Positions 1 to 8,220 are shown, counted from the first letter of the stretch. The stretch: 10,233 nt of DNA from an uncultured Coriobacteriaceae bacterium (GCA_900549525.1 UWSJ01000063.1:1-10233), one strand, 5' to 3'. Notes: generated by a model not told the origin, from the letters alone. Made by a program: numbers and translations.

Positions 1-139
1 AGGTGGTCTTGCCCGAGCCCGACGGGCCCAGCACCGCCACGAACTCGCTCTCGCGGAAGGTGACGGACACGCCGTCGAGCGCCTTCTGCACGAAGTCACC
101 GGTCCTGTATGACTTGCGGATGTCCTTGATTTCGATCAT
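1..139 (-). CDS. ABC transporter ATP-binding protein, N-terminal fragment (cut by left edge)
   Basis: This is the nucleotide-binding subunit of an ABC transporter; only the first 46 codons lie in the window. The protein begins MIEIKDIRKSY and reaches the Walker A loop GPSGSGKTT at residues 38-46, which binds the ATP phosphates. The segment before it (a short gap after KSY, then ALDGVSVTF and EFVAVLGPSGSGK) has the spacing typical of the MacB/LolD/FtsE-like group, which usually pairs with a FtsX/MacB-type permease. That permease would lie beyond the left edge, so the substrate cannot be named. It begins 42 nt after the pth2 stop on the same strand. The upstream bases (TTGGGA, 6 nt before the ATG) give only a weak ribosome site, so expression may depend on read-through from pth2. 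Family assignment is firm; subfamily is inference. Confidence 0.93.
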   Translation of the reverse strand, partial: MIEIKDIRKSYRTGDFVQKALDGVSVTFRESEFVAVLGPSGSGKTT

Positions 140-181
140 GCGAGTCCCAACGGTTGTGAAACGAACGCGACAGCGAGTGCG

Positions 182-703
182 CTAGTGATAGAGCGGCAGC
201 TGGCCGGTGACGGGCGAAATCATGTCCGCGTCCATGGGGGCAAAGCCCACGCACGTCCAGCGGCTGCCCGAGGCGTCGGGCGTGAGCTCGGTGCGACAGG
301 CGTCGCGGATGCAGAAGAAGTCGAGCCCCTCCATGAGCCCGCGGCTCTCCGCCCGGCTCACGAGTGCCGCCAGCGCCCGCTCGCCGTCAACCGCGAGCAC
401 GATCTTGGGCTCGCCCTGGCGCACCCACGCCGCGAGCACGTCGGCGTCCACCGCCGTACGCGCGAGGCTGCCGCCAAACTCGAGCCCGATGGGCCCGCAC
501 GACCGGTCGCCCTCCACGTAGCGCTGCGTGCCCGCGAGCAGGGCCGCCGCGCTCGCGTGCGCCACCTGCGCGGCAAGCTTGCCGGCGCTCATGCCCAGCG
601 ACCGGTCGACCACCACGTACTGACGCACGATCGGCCCCGTCACCTCGGGCGCCTCCGAAAGGTCGTTCATCTCGAGCTGCCCCGTCTCAAGCGTAAGGTC
701 CAT
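182..703 (-). CDS. Peptidyl-tRNA hydrolase, Pth2 (archaeal/eukaryotic-type) family
   Basis: The 173-residue product looks like a Pth2-fold peptidyl-tRNA hydrolase, a cytoplasmic enzyme family that frees tRNA from prematurely released peptidyl-tRNA. After an acidic lead of about 25 residues it shows the Pth2 N-terminal motif (QYVVVDRSLGMSAGKLAAQV at 28-47, then AHA), with the family's G-K and H positions. The C-terminal signature is also present: IRDACRTELTP at 132-142, then VGFAPMDADMISPVTGQLPL at 152-171. Known Pth2 proteins have DAGRT where this one has DACRT. Between the signatures is an insert-like stretch (60-95) that is less conserved. I chose the ATG at 701-703 because GAGGAG lies 8 nt upstream; the in-frame GTG at 710-712 would sit directly against that site. 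The start is 2 nt after the HAD stop, so translation is probably coupled. Most bacteria use the unrelated Pth1, so this may be an extra enzyme or a Pth2-fold protein with another role. Confidence 0.8.
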   Translation of the reverse strand: MDLTLETGQLEMNDLSEAPEVTGPIVRQYVVVDRSLGMSAGKLAAQVAHASAAALLAGTQRYVEGDRSCGPIGLEFGGSLARTAVDADVLAAWVRQGEPKIVLAVDGERALAALVSRAESRGLMEGLDFFCIRDACRTELTPDASGSRWTCVGFAPMDADMISPVTGQLPLYH

Positions 704-705
704 CC

Positions 706-1503
706 CTAGCACTCCTCCTCAAGCACGCGACGCATCTCCGCCTGCACGGCATGGTCGACGTTGGTGCCAATCACGCGCTTCGCCACCTGCTTCACGGCGT
801 AGCGCCCGTTGCCCATGGCGCACGAGTGCCCCACGAAGCGAAGAATCTCGTAGTCGTTCATGGCGTCACCGAAGGCCATGACCTCCGATGGGCCCACGCC
901 GTAGTGCTCCATCACCTGCCGAATGCCGCTCGCCTTGGAGACGCCGATCTGCATGGCGTCGATCCACTTCTTGCCCGACGGGGCGAAGACGAACTTGTCG
1001 CCCAGCTCGCGCTCGAGCACGTAGGCCATGTCCATCACGTAGTCGACGTTGTCGCAGAAATACGACGCCTTGATGATGTTGACCTCGGGGCCGGGGGCGT
1101 GATGCAGACGCTCGGCGTTGGGCAGGTCCTTGTCCATCTCACGCTCGTAGACGGCCTCGTCGTCCATGAGGAAGGTGCGCGTGCGGTCAAAGAGCGCCAG
1201 GTGGAGGCAGTCGAACATGTTGCCCACCTGCTCGAGGCGCTTCACCGCCGCGTGACTGTATACCTCGCGGTCGACGAGCACGCCCTCGCAGTAGACCTGG
1301 CTTCCGTTGGACGCCACGAAGTCCATCTGGTCGACGACCGGCTCGAAGAACTCGCAGAGCGTGTCGTAGCGACGCCCCGAGCTCGCCGCAAAGTGAACCC
1401 CCCGGTCGCGAAGCTTGCGGATGAGGTCGTAGGTCTCCGGCGGAACATGGGAGTTCTCGTCGAGCAGCGTGCCGTCCATGTCTGACGCGATGAGCTTGAT
1501 CAT
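706..1503 (-). CDS. HAD-superfamily hydrolase, Cof type (class IIB phosphatase)
   Basis: This is a 265-residue cytoplasmic Mg2+-dependent phosphatase of the Cof/YidA-like group, which dephosphorylates sugar phosphates, nucleotides or cofactors. All four HAD motifs are visible: DMDGT at 8-12 (nucleophile D8, acid/base D10), the serine of motif II in ASSGR at 40-44, K190 in GVSKASGI, and GDAMNDYEIL at 212-221 carrying D213 and D217. The large insert between motifs II and III (about 45-185) is the class IIB cap that selects substrate, and the length is normal for the family. The start ATG at 1501-1503 has GGAGGA just upstream. The gene lies 90 nt after pepT and 2 nt before pth2 on the same strand. 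The substrate cannot be deduced from sequence; family members are promiscuous. Confidence 0.93.
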   Translation of the reverse strand: MIKLIASDMDGTLLDENSHVPPETYDLIRKLRDRGVHFAASSGRRYDTLCEFFEPVVDQMDFVASNGSQVYCEGVLVDREVYSHAAVKRLEQVGNMFDCLHLALFDRTRTFLMDDEAVYEREMDKDLPNAERLHHAPGPEVNIIKASYFCDNVDYVMDMAYVLERELGDKFVFAPSGKKWIDAMQIGVSKASGIRQVMEHYGVGPSEVMAFGDAMNDYEILRFVGHSCAMGNGRYAVKQVAKRVIGTNVDHAVQAEMRRVLEEEC

Positions 1504-1530
1504 GCGGCTCCTCCGTAGGTTGACGCGGTT

Positions 1531-1563
1531 GGCGCCCGGTCGGCACGGCGCCGACCGGGCGCC
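1531..1563. terminator. Strong G/C stem-loop between pepT and the HAD gene
   Basis: A perfect 14-bp inverted repeat (GGCGCCCGGTCGGC and its complement) encloses a 5-nt loop. It lies about 30 nt after the pepT stop and 28 nt before the HAD start. Neither strand has a U-tract after the stem, so it is not a classical intrinsic terminator. It could instead be a processing or stability hairpin, or a partial terminator that lowers expression of the downstream HAD-pth2 pair. The structure is seen directly; the role is inferred. Confidence 0.5.
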
Positions 1564-1576
1564 TCGGGCCCGAGGC
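1561..1576. repeat. 16-bp perfect palindrome next to the pepT 3' stem-loop
   Basis: GCCTCGGGCCCGAGGC is fully self-complementary. It overlaps the last bases of the 1531-1563 hairpin, so the two folds compete. It lies just after the pepT stop at 1594. It could form a second hairpin in the transcript or serve as a protein site; no function can be assigned. Confidence 0.4.
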
Positions 1577-1593
1577 CCGCCCTTCTCGCTAGC

Positions 1594-2931
<1,338 letters not shown>

Positions 2932-2961
2932 GGGAGCTCCAATCGTCGCATGTTCCTCGCG

Positions 2962-2967
2962 ACTATA
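2962..2967 (-). promoter_or_regulatory. Candidate -10 box of pepT
   Basis: TATAGT on the minus strand matches TATAAT at five of six positions. It lies 30 nt before the pepT start, which would give a leader of about 25 nt. No convincing -35 hexamer lies 16-18 nt upstream, where the DNA is very G/C-rich. The site is one of very few A/T clusters in the 194-bp divergent interval. Confidence 0.4.
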
Positions 2968-3073
2968 GCAAGACGGGCGGCGGCGTGGCCGCAGGCGGAA
3001 CCACACTCCAGCCGCTCCCCGGCCCCACCCGGCACGCCCGTGCGCCAGCCGACCGTTCCCAGAGCGAGTACCA

Positions 3074-3079
3074 TAGAAT
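3074..3079 (+). promoter_or_regulatory. Weak candidate -10 box of the corA-like gene
   Basis: TAGAAT matches TATAAT at five of six positions and lies 46 nt before the chosen start at 3126, in a short A/T-richer patch. No good -35 is visible around 3051-3056. This is a suggestion only. Confidence 0.25.
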
Positions 3080-3125
3080 GCTGTCAAGAAACGGACGCGG
3101 GTGCTCCGCGCGCGAAGGGAACCAG

Positions 3126-4592
<1,467 letters not shown>

Positions 4593-4844
4593 GGCGGCGT
4601 GGGCGGAGCAACGCGGGCGGAGCAACGGGCGAGACGGCATGGGCAGCGGCGCGCGGCACTCGGCACGCCCCGGTGGCACAACGCAGCGCCATCCGCCCCG
4701 CTTACCGAACAACCCCACCGGCTAGCAGCGATTACCTACCGCCCGGCAACCTTCGCAAGAGTCCCCATATTTATCGGCCCCTCCCGTGTCATGCTCGCAT
4801 GAGCGACGTCGCCCCCTGCGACGCCCACAACAGGAGGAGGCCTC
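4593..4844. other. Intergenic gap with a short tandem duplication
   Basis: No gene is visible in this 252-nt gap between two plus-strand genes. It holds a 13-bp direct repeat (GGGCGGAGCAACG at 4601-4613 and 4615-4627) just after the corA-like stop. A small A/T-rich patch at 4767-4774 includes TATTTA and could serve as the -10 of the next gene, but I see no matching -35. No clear intrinsic terminator follows the corA-like gene. Confidence 0.45.
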
Positions 4845-5867
4845 ATGGCCCACAGAAACGGCCTCGCGCCCGTCGACTTTTCGCGCGTGTACGCCATGTA
4901 CGCCGGTGACCGGAAGTTCCTGGAGGACGCATGGGATGAGTTCTGTGCCCTCACCGACCTCGACGAGTCATCCATGGAGACCGAGGACGACCGGCTCTTC
5001 ATCCACTCCGTCTTCAGCGAGTGGGTGCTCTTCGACTACGACATCCACCGCGGCAAGACCCCGCTCGAGAAGTTCGTCACGTGGCCGCCCAGGGGCTGCG
5101 GCTCCAACGTGATCTCCACCTACACGCAGGCGGCAGCGACCAACTTTGCCTCGACCTTCCACATCCTGGGCTACGACGAGGCCACCCACAAGGCGACGCT
5201 CGAGAACGTGGCGGACGGGCTCGTCTACCGCGTGCTTGACCCCAGCTTCATGCAGGACCTCGCACCCGAGGCAAGCGACGGCTCCCCCGCAGGCCCCCTA
5301 CGCGGCCTGCTCTGCGCGCGCATCATGCGCATTCGCGGCACGTGGATGTTCGCCGGCAACCTCATCAGCTACACCGACGACGAACCCACACCCGAGGAGC
5401 TCGCCGCCATGCGCGACCAGGAGGGCGAGCACGGCGACGAGTTCGTTGAACTCATGCGGGCCGTCTATGGCCGTGCCCCGCTCACGGCGGCCGACAGCAT
5501 GGCCTCGGGCTTCTCGGCACTCACCGCGTCCGAGCGCGACGAGCGGCTTGCCGCGGCGCAGCAGGAGTATGCCGAGCTACAACGTGGCCTCGAGCTCGAG
5601 GCCGACTGGGACGCCCTGCGCCAGATGATTCGCGAGGAGGACGGCGAGGGCTCTCCCGTAACGCTCATGGACTCGATCGTGGGGCAGGAGCGCGTCGACG
5701 CCATGGGCGAGGACGAGCTCCTGCACGCGCTCCGGCCCATCATGGCCGCGTGGAACCTCCTGCCGCACGACATCCTGAACGGTCTCTCCCCCGTCGAGGA
5801 CTACGAGGCCCGCTACCCGATCGAGGACTGGGACGAGACAGACGAGGAGGGCGACGACGCCTCATAA
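4845..5867 (+). CDS. Conserved-looking acidic cytoplasmic protein of unknown function
   Basis: I do not recognise this 340-residue protein. Its reality is well supported: a strong ribosome site (AGGAGG, 7-10 nt before the ATG), one long open frame and strong G/C bias at third positions. It has no signal peptide or membrane segment and is strongly acidic, ending in a D/E-rich tail (about 320-338). The N-terminal third holds the most family-like segment, FSEWVLFDYDIHRGKTPLEKF at 57-78, an aromatic/acidic patch followed by GKTPLE. A middle region (about 105-175) alternates short hydrophobic stretches in a way that suggests a beta-rich domain (LVYRVLD, LLCARIMRIRGTWMFAGNLI). A charged helical region follows (about 183-265), with E/Q/R-rich coiled-coil potential at 228-262. 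It stands alone on its strand, followed by the 81-bp repeats. No nuclease, transferase or nucleotide-binding motif is evident. Confidence 0.85.
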   Translation: MAHRNGLAPVDFSRVYAMYAGDRKFLEDAWDEFCALTDLDESSMETEDDRLFIHSVFSEWVLFDYDIHRGKTPLEKFVTWPPRGCGSNVISTYTQAAATNFASTFHILGYDEATHKATLENVADGLVYRVLDPSFMQDLAPEASDGSPAGPLRGLLCARIMRIRGTWMFAGNLISYTDDEPTPEELAAMRDQEGEHGDEFVELMRAVYGRAPLTAADSMASGFSALTASERDERLAAAQQEYAELQRGLELEADWDALRQMIREEDGEGSPVTLMDSIVGQERVDAMGEDELLHALRPIMAAWNLLPHDILNGLSPVEDYEARYPIEDWDETDEEGDDAS

Positions 5868-5887
5868 AGCCGGCGGCCGTCTCACGC

Positions 5888-6075
5888 AGCTTGCACACAC
5901 AGGAGCATATGCGAGCAATTCGCGCGACAAACGCTCCGTGACGTGCAAGCTATCACACGCCCCCACACAGCTTGCACCCCCACGCACATTTGCGAGCGAT
6001 AAACGCGACAAACGCTCCGTGGCGTGCAAGCTACCAGACGGCACCCGGCAGCTTGCACGCATGTGCACATTCGCT
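5888..6075. repeat. 81-bp-period tandem repeat with inverted 9-mer ends (two full units, one partial)
   Basis: AGCTTGCAC occurs at 5888, 5969 and 6050, exactly 81 bp apart. Units 1 and 2 are both 64 bp long from AGCTTGCAC to the complementary GTGCAAGCT (5943-5951 and 6024-6032), and each is followed by a 17-bp linker. Their interior shares CGCGACAAACGCTCCGTG; by eye the two 81-bp periods agree at about three quarters of positions. Unit 3 keeps about 25 bp (AGCTTGCAC, then a GCACATTCGC close to unit 2) and stops at the end of the activase remnant. The repeats fill the convergent gap between the 4845-5867 gene and that remnant. The inverted ends would let each unit fold into a long stem-loop on either strand, as in REP/BIME-type elements. 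No spacer-like unique sequence is present. Confidence 0.8.
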
Positions 6076-6280
6076 ACTTCGCGACAGTGACGACGCGCTC
6101 CTTCGCGCGCTTCTCGGCGGCGGCGATCTTGTCGAGCTGCGCGCGCGAAAGCGGCCGCACGCTCGGCTCGACCATCGTGTTGCAGAGGGAGAGCACCCGC
6201 TCGGCCTTGTGGGCCAGCTCGTCGATCTCGGGGTACGGCTCGAAGCGCGTCGACGCCTCCAGCATGGGGTCGATCTCGCC
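6074..6280 (-). pseudogene. Decayed duplicate of the 3' end of the large CoA-activase/dehydratase gene
   Basis: This is a remnant of the same gene as the intact minus-strand copy at 8309-10233. Bases 6172-6274 match 8908-9010 with only three differences in about 103; 6120-6170 match 8394-8444 with two or three. The intervening 462 bp of the intact copy are missing, an exact multiple of three. The remnant frame therefore reads MLEASTRFEPYPEIDELAHK, on to LCNTM, and then jumps to EPSVRPLSRAQLDKIA. The lost block contains the conserved PFACLPNHV region. The last residues (ERVVTVAK) differ from the intact copy's Ala-rich tail but both end in VAK and a stop. An in-frame TGA at 6281-6283 closes the frame upstream, and no ribosome site precedes the ATG at 6265. 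I infer that it is not translated. It lies just downstream of the membrane protein gene. Confidence 0.85.
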
Positions 6281-6287
6281 TCAACTC

Positions 6288-6329
6288 GGCGGGCATCAAC
6301 CCGCCACTCCGACAGGCATTAACCCGCCA
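6288..6329. repeat. Small hairpin and direct repeat at the 3' end of the membrane-protein gene
   Basis: GGCGGG and CCCGCC (6288-6305) form a 6-bp stem around a 6-nt loop, without a U-tract on the minus strand. A 15-bp direct repeat with one mismatch (GGCATCAACCCGCCA at 6292-6306, GGCATTAACCCGCCA at 6315-6329) covers the stop codon of the gene ending at 6319. The last codons and stop region thus look locally duplicated, next to the border of the activase remnant. It may act as a weak terminator or be a scar. Confidence 0.5.
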
Positions 6330-7428
6330 TCGCAAAGATCGCCGCAACGAAAGCCACCGTGAGCACAGTGATTCCCAGGATAAACGCCCGGCCAGACCAG
6401 GAGCCGAGGTTGACGGTCCAGCCAACGCCAAAGCGCTTGGGCACGAAGCAGCTTGGATCGTCGCGGTTCACATAGAACACGCCCGCCTTCCAGCGCTCGT
6501 CCTCGTCGACCGTGGGATCTCCGGTGCCAGCAGGCGAATCCAGCAGGCGCGAGCCGCTCTGTCCACACCACAGCCCCACGCCCGCGCTTGCCACCACCGC
6601 CACCAGCGTAACTATCAGGACGAGTATGCCCGCAAGGCTAAGGCCCATAAGTCCGGCGTCGGACAGGACAAAAAAGACCATCGACGCCGAAAGCGCGAGC
6701 CCCTCGCCGAGCAGCACGATGCTTTGAAGCTGCGCGAACCTTCCATAGGCAAGCGCGGTGGCCACAGGCTTCGTACCGCCCGAAGGCTTGCGGCTCATGA
6801 GGATGCCCGCGTGGCACACGATCATGGTCACAGCCAGAAACAGCTGGATACCCAGAGGAAGCGCCACAGACAGCGGGCTCTTGTCGGCCCAGCTGTTCAC
6901 CTGGCCGTCAAAACCGGCTTGCATGGGGATTTGCCCGGGCATTGTTGGATAGAGCGCCACAATCAGCGCGGCGGTTGCCAGGATGATGGGCACGTAAAGC
7001 AGGTTCCACCGCAGCGGCAACGGGGCCGGGGCCGAGCCGGGCAGCAGCGCCGTGGCGCTATGCGCTTCCTCAACCTGCCAGCCTTCGCTTTTCTTGAGCG
7101 CGAGCACGCGCTGGCGGCACACGAGCATGCCGAGGAAGCCAACGGCTGGCAGGACAAGCGACGCCCCCACGAACGCCGCGATGTTGGCCCCGGCCCACAG
7201 GCCCATTGCGAGGCACAGGAACGTAAGCGCAAGCACCGCCGTTGCATAGCCCACGCGCAGTCGCCGGACCCGCGGGTCTTTGCTAACCAGCGCCGGCACC
7301 GTAACCGCAAAGGCCTCGCCACGCGGCGTCAGCCAGGGCATGGCCGCCGTAAACAAGCCCGGCAACAGCAGGCATGTGGCAAGCGTTATGTTGAGGGCGA
7401 CGCTGACGGTCGTAGATGAATCGGTCAT
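6319..7428 (-). CDS. Eight-helix membrane protein, DUF1648/DUF5808-like
   Basis: This 369-residue integral membrane protein has about eight predicted helices (7-30, 60-80, 82-103, 143-161, 188-210, 233-256, 261-286, 345-366). After helix 4 the segment ALYPTMPGQIPMQAGFDG and then VNSWADKS (about 158-184) resembles the DUF1648 signature: a proline-rich loop followed by G, W and K/S. In the C-terminal region before the last helix, WKAGVFYVNRDDPSCFVPKR at 313-332 and GVGWTVNLG at 334-342 resemble DUF5808. Such proteins are often encoded beside YtrA-type GntR regulators, and some DUF1648 relatives (SdpI-like) give immunity to, or sense, envelope-active peptides; no function is proven for this type. 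It follows the gntR gene by 55 nt in the same operon, with AAAGGGG about 7 nt before its ATG. Codon use looks less G/C-extreme than in the flanking genes, a hint of transfer. Confidence 0.85.
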   Translation of the reverse strand: MTDSSTTVSVALNITLATCLLLPGLFTAAMPWLTPRGEAFAVTVPALVSKDPRVRRLRVGYATAVLALTFLCLAMGLWAGANIAAFVGASLVLPAVGFLGMLVCRQRVLALKKSEGWQVEEAHSATALLPGSAPAPLPLRWNLLYVPIILATAALIVALYPTMPGQIPMQAGFDGQVNSWADKSPLSVALPLGIQLFLAVTMIVCHAGILMSRKPSGGTKPVATALAYGRFAQLQSIVLLGEGLALSASMVFFVLSDAGLMGLSLAGILVLIVTLVAVVASAGVGLWCGQSGSRLLDSPAGTGDPTVDEDERWKAGVFYVNRDDPSCFVPKRFGVGWTVNLGSWSGRAFILGITVLTVAFVAAIFAMAG

Positions 7429-7483
7429 GATAAGGCCCCTTTCGAGCCGGGCGTACAGGTATGGAGCGTATGAGAGTCAGAGG

Positions 7484-7858
7484 CTAGGCGCGTTCCGCCG
7501 TCCTTTGTGCCGCGCGTACGAAATCTTCCGCCGTGCCCCCGCTCGCGACAAACTCCGTGAGCAGGCGCTTGAGGTGGCCTTCGAGCTCATGCTCGTCCAT
7601 GCCGGCCGTGGGCTCGGCAGCCGCATCGGCCACAAAGGCGCCCTTGCGGCCCAGCATGAGCACGTAGCCCTCGTCGCGCAGCGTGGCATAGGCCTTGTTG
7701 ACCGTGTGCAGGTTGATACCGAGGTCTTGTGCGAGCGCGCGCACGCTGGGCAGCGCGTCGCCCGGCCGCAGGTCCCGCACGGCGATACCCTTCACGATTT
7801 GGTCACGAATCTGCTGGTAGATGGGCGTTTGTGACATCTGATCTATCACGATGACCAC
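7484..7858 (-). CDS. GntR-family transcriptional regulator, YtrA subfamily
   Basis: This is a short DNA-binding repressor that probably controls its own operon. With a GTG start at 7856-7858 the product has 124 residues, the usual size of the YtrA subfamily, which keeps the GntR winged helix but has only a short helical C-terminal part. Visible features are PIYQQIRDQIVKGI at 12-25, LRPGDALPSVRALAQDLGIN at 30-49, HTVNKAYATLRDEGYV at 51-66 (recognition helix and wing), then GRKGAFV at 70-76. The C-terminal region at 87-121 is helical (HELEGHLKRLLTEF). I chose the GTG because GAGGAG lies 9 nt upstream; ATG codons further upstream (ATG at 7885-7887) precede that site and have none of their own. 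The ligand or signal is unknown; YtrA-type repressors often respond to cell-envelope antibiotics. It is the first gene of a two-gene operon with the DUF1648-like protein. Confidence 0.92.
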   Translation of the reverse strand: MVIVIDQMSQTPIYQQIRDQIVKGIAVRDLRPGDALPSVRALAQDLGINLHTVNKAYATLRDEGYVLMLGRKGAFVADAAAEPTAGMDEHELEGHLKRLLTEFVASGGTAEDFVRAAQRTAERA

Positions 7859-7940
7859 AGGACAGGACTCCTCTCTGCGTGGCATGAGCGTAGGGATTGC
7901 GGCACGCTGCCGGGGCTTGGCCGGTTGCGGCACGTCGCCA

Positions 7941-7987
7941 GGACATGATCGGCTGCGCCGCGCCGCTGGGACACGATCGGCTGCGCC
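7941..7987. repeat. 19-bp direct repeat in the gntR leader
   Basis: GGACATGATCGGCTGCGCC (7941-7959) and GGACACGATCGGCTGCGCC (7969-7987) differ at one base and are 28 bp apart. They lie between the predicted start of transcription (about 8010) and the gntR start. The spacing of nearly three helical turns would suit two regulator molecules on one face of the DNA, so they may be binding sites. They could equally be a small tandem duplication in untranslated sequence. Confidence 0.55.
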
Positions 7988-8017
7988 CCTCACCCGCAAA
8001 CCCCTCCAGCTAGTCCC

Positions 8018-8053
8018 ATCATAGCCACTTCTGTTCTATTTGCAATAGAGCAG
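8018..8053 (-). promoter_or_regulatory. Promoter of the gntR operon overlapping a palindromic operator candidate
   Basis: On the minus strand, TTGCAA (8040-8045, four of six bases of TTGACA) and TATGAT (8018-8023, five of six of TATAAT) are separated by 16 nt in an otherwise rare A/T-rich patch. The -35 box lies inside an imperfect palindrome at 8031-8053: CTGTTCTAT, TTGCA, ATAGAGCAG, with arms agreeing at eight of nine positions. A repressor bound there would block the polymerase. Position and symmetry fit autoregulation by the YtrA-type protein encoded next. The binding partner is inferred. Confidence 0.6.
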
Positions 8054-8071
8054 ATATATCAATATCATCCG

Positions 8072-8087
8072 ATTGGGGACGGGGTCA
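8072..8087 (+). repeat. REP-like motif, copy 1
   Basis: ATTGGGGACGGGGTCA is nearly repeated 66 bp away at 8138-8153 and appears again in inverse form at 8245-8258. Three copies around one terminator in about 190 bp suggest a repetitive extragenic element. Confidence 0.5.
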
Positions 8088-8137
8088 AACGGACTCATTC
8101 GGAGGCAAACAGGGGCACGCCCAGGGCACCTCCCAAG

Positions 8138-8153
8138 AATGGGGACAGGGTCA
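8138..8153 (+). repeat. REP-like motif, copy 2
   Basis: AATGGGGACAGGGTCA differs from copy 1 (8072-8087) at two of 16 positions and has the same orientation. It abuts the U-tract end of the activase terminator at 8169. Confidence 0.5.
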
Positions 8154-8168
8154 GAGAAGCCGCATAGT

Positions 8169-8220
8169 AAAAAGGACAGGCCCGGCAGCGTCCATTGATT
8201 GGACACTGCCGGGCCTGTCC
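8169..8220 (-). terminator. Intrinsic terminator of the activase gene
   Basis: A 20-bp stem (8174-8193 with 8201-8220) encloses a 7-nt loop. Read on the minus strand, the stem ends ...GGGCCTGTCC and is followed by TTTTT (8173-8169), as expected of a Rho-independent terminator. The single imperfect position is a C/A mismatch in plus-strand RNA but a G-U pair in minus-strand RNA, so the fold favours the minus transcript. It begins 88 nt after the activase stop at 8309 and would insulate the gntR operon from read-through. Confidence 0.88.

Noticed and set aside
751..1485. Open frame on the plus strand opposite the HAD gene
   Set aside because: The HAD motifs are complete on the other strand, and this frame has no recognisable domain.
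2932..3087. Upstream extension of pepT by 52 residues
   Set aside because: It would run through a good -10 box and ribosome site, and the extra peptide is Arg/Gly-rich without similarity to M20 peptidases.
2985..3125. Upstream extension of the corA-like gene by 47 residues
   Set aside because: There is no ribosome site before the earlier ATG/GTG codons, whereas the ATG at 3126 has AAGGGA at the right distance.
5888..6075. CRISPR-like array
   Set aside because: Only two and a fraction units are present. The units are 64 bp with inverted ends and the linkers are related 17-mers, so the repeat-spacer layout does not fit; no cas gene is present.
6074..6265. The activase remnant as a functional 63-residue protein
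   Set aside because: No ribosome site precedes its ATG, the conserved central block is missing, and it matches internal parts of a larger protein.
5862..6431. A 189-codon minus-strand frame through the 81-bp repeats and the activase remnant
   Set aside because: It is out of frame with the recognisable activase peptide, and its repeated peptide simply reflects the DNA repeat period of 81 (a multiple of three).
7859..7999. Longer gntR product with about 47 extra N-terminal residues
   Set aside because: The extra part is Arg/Pro-rich, covers the direct repeats and the ribosome site, and would be atypical of the YtrA subfamily.
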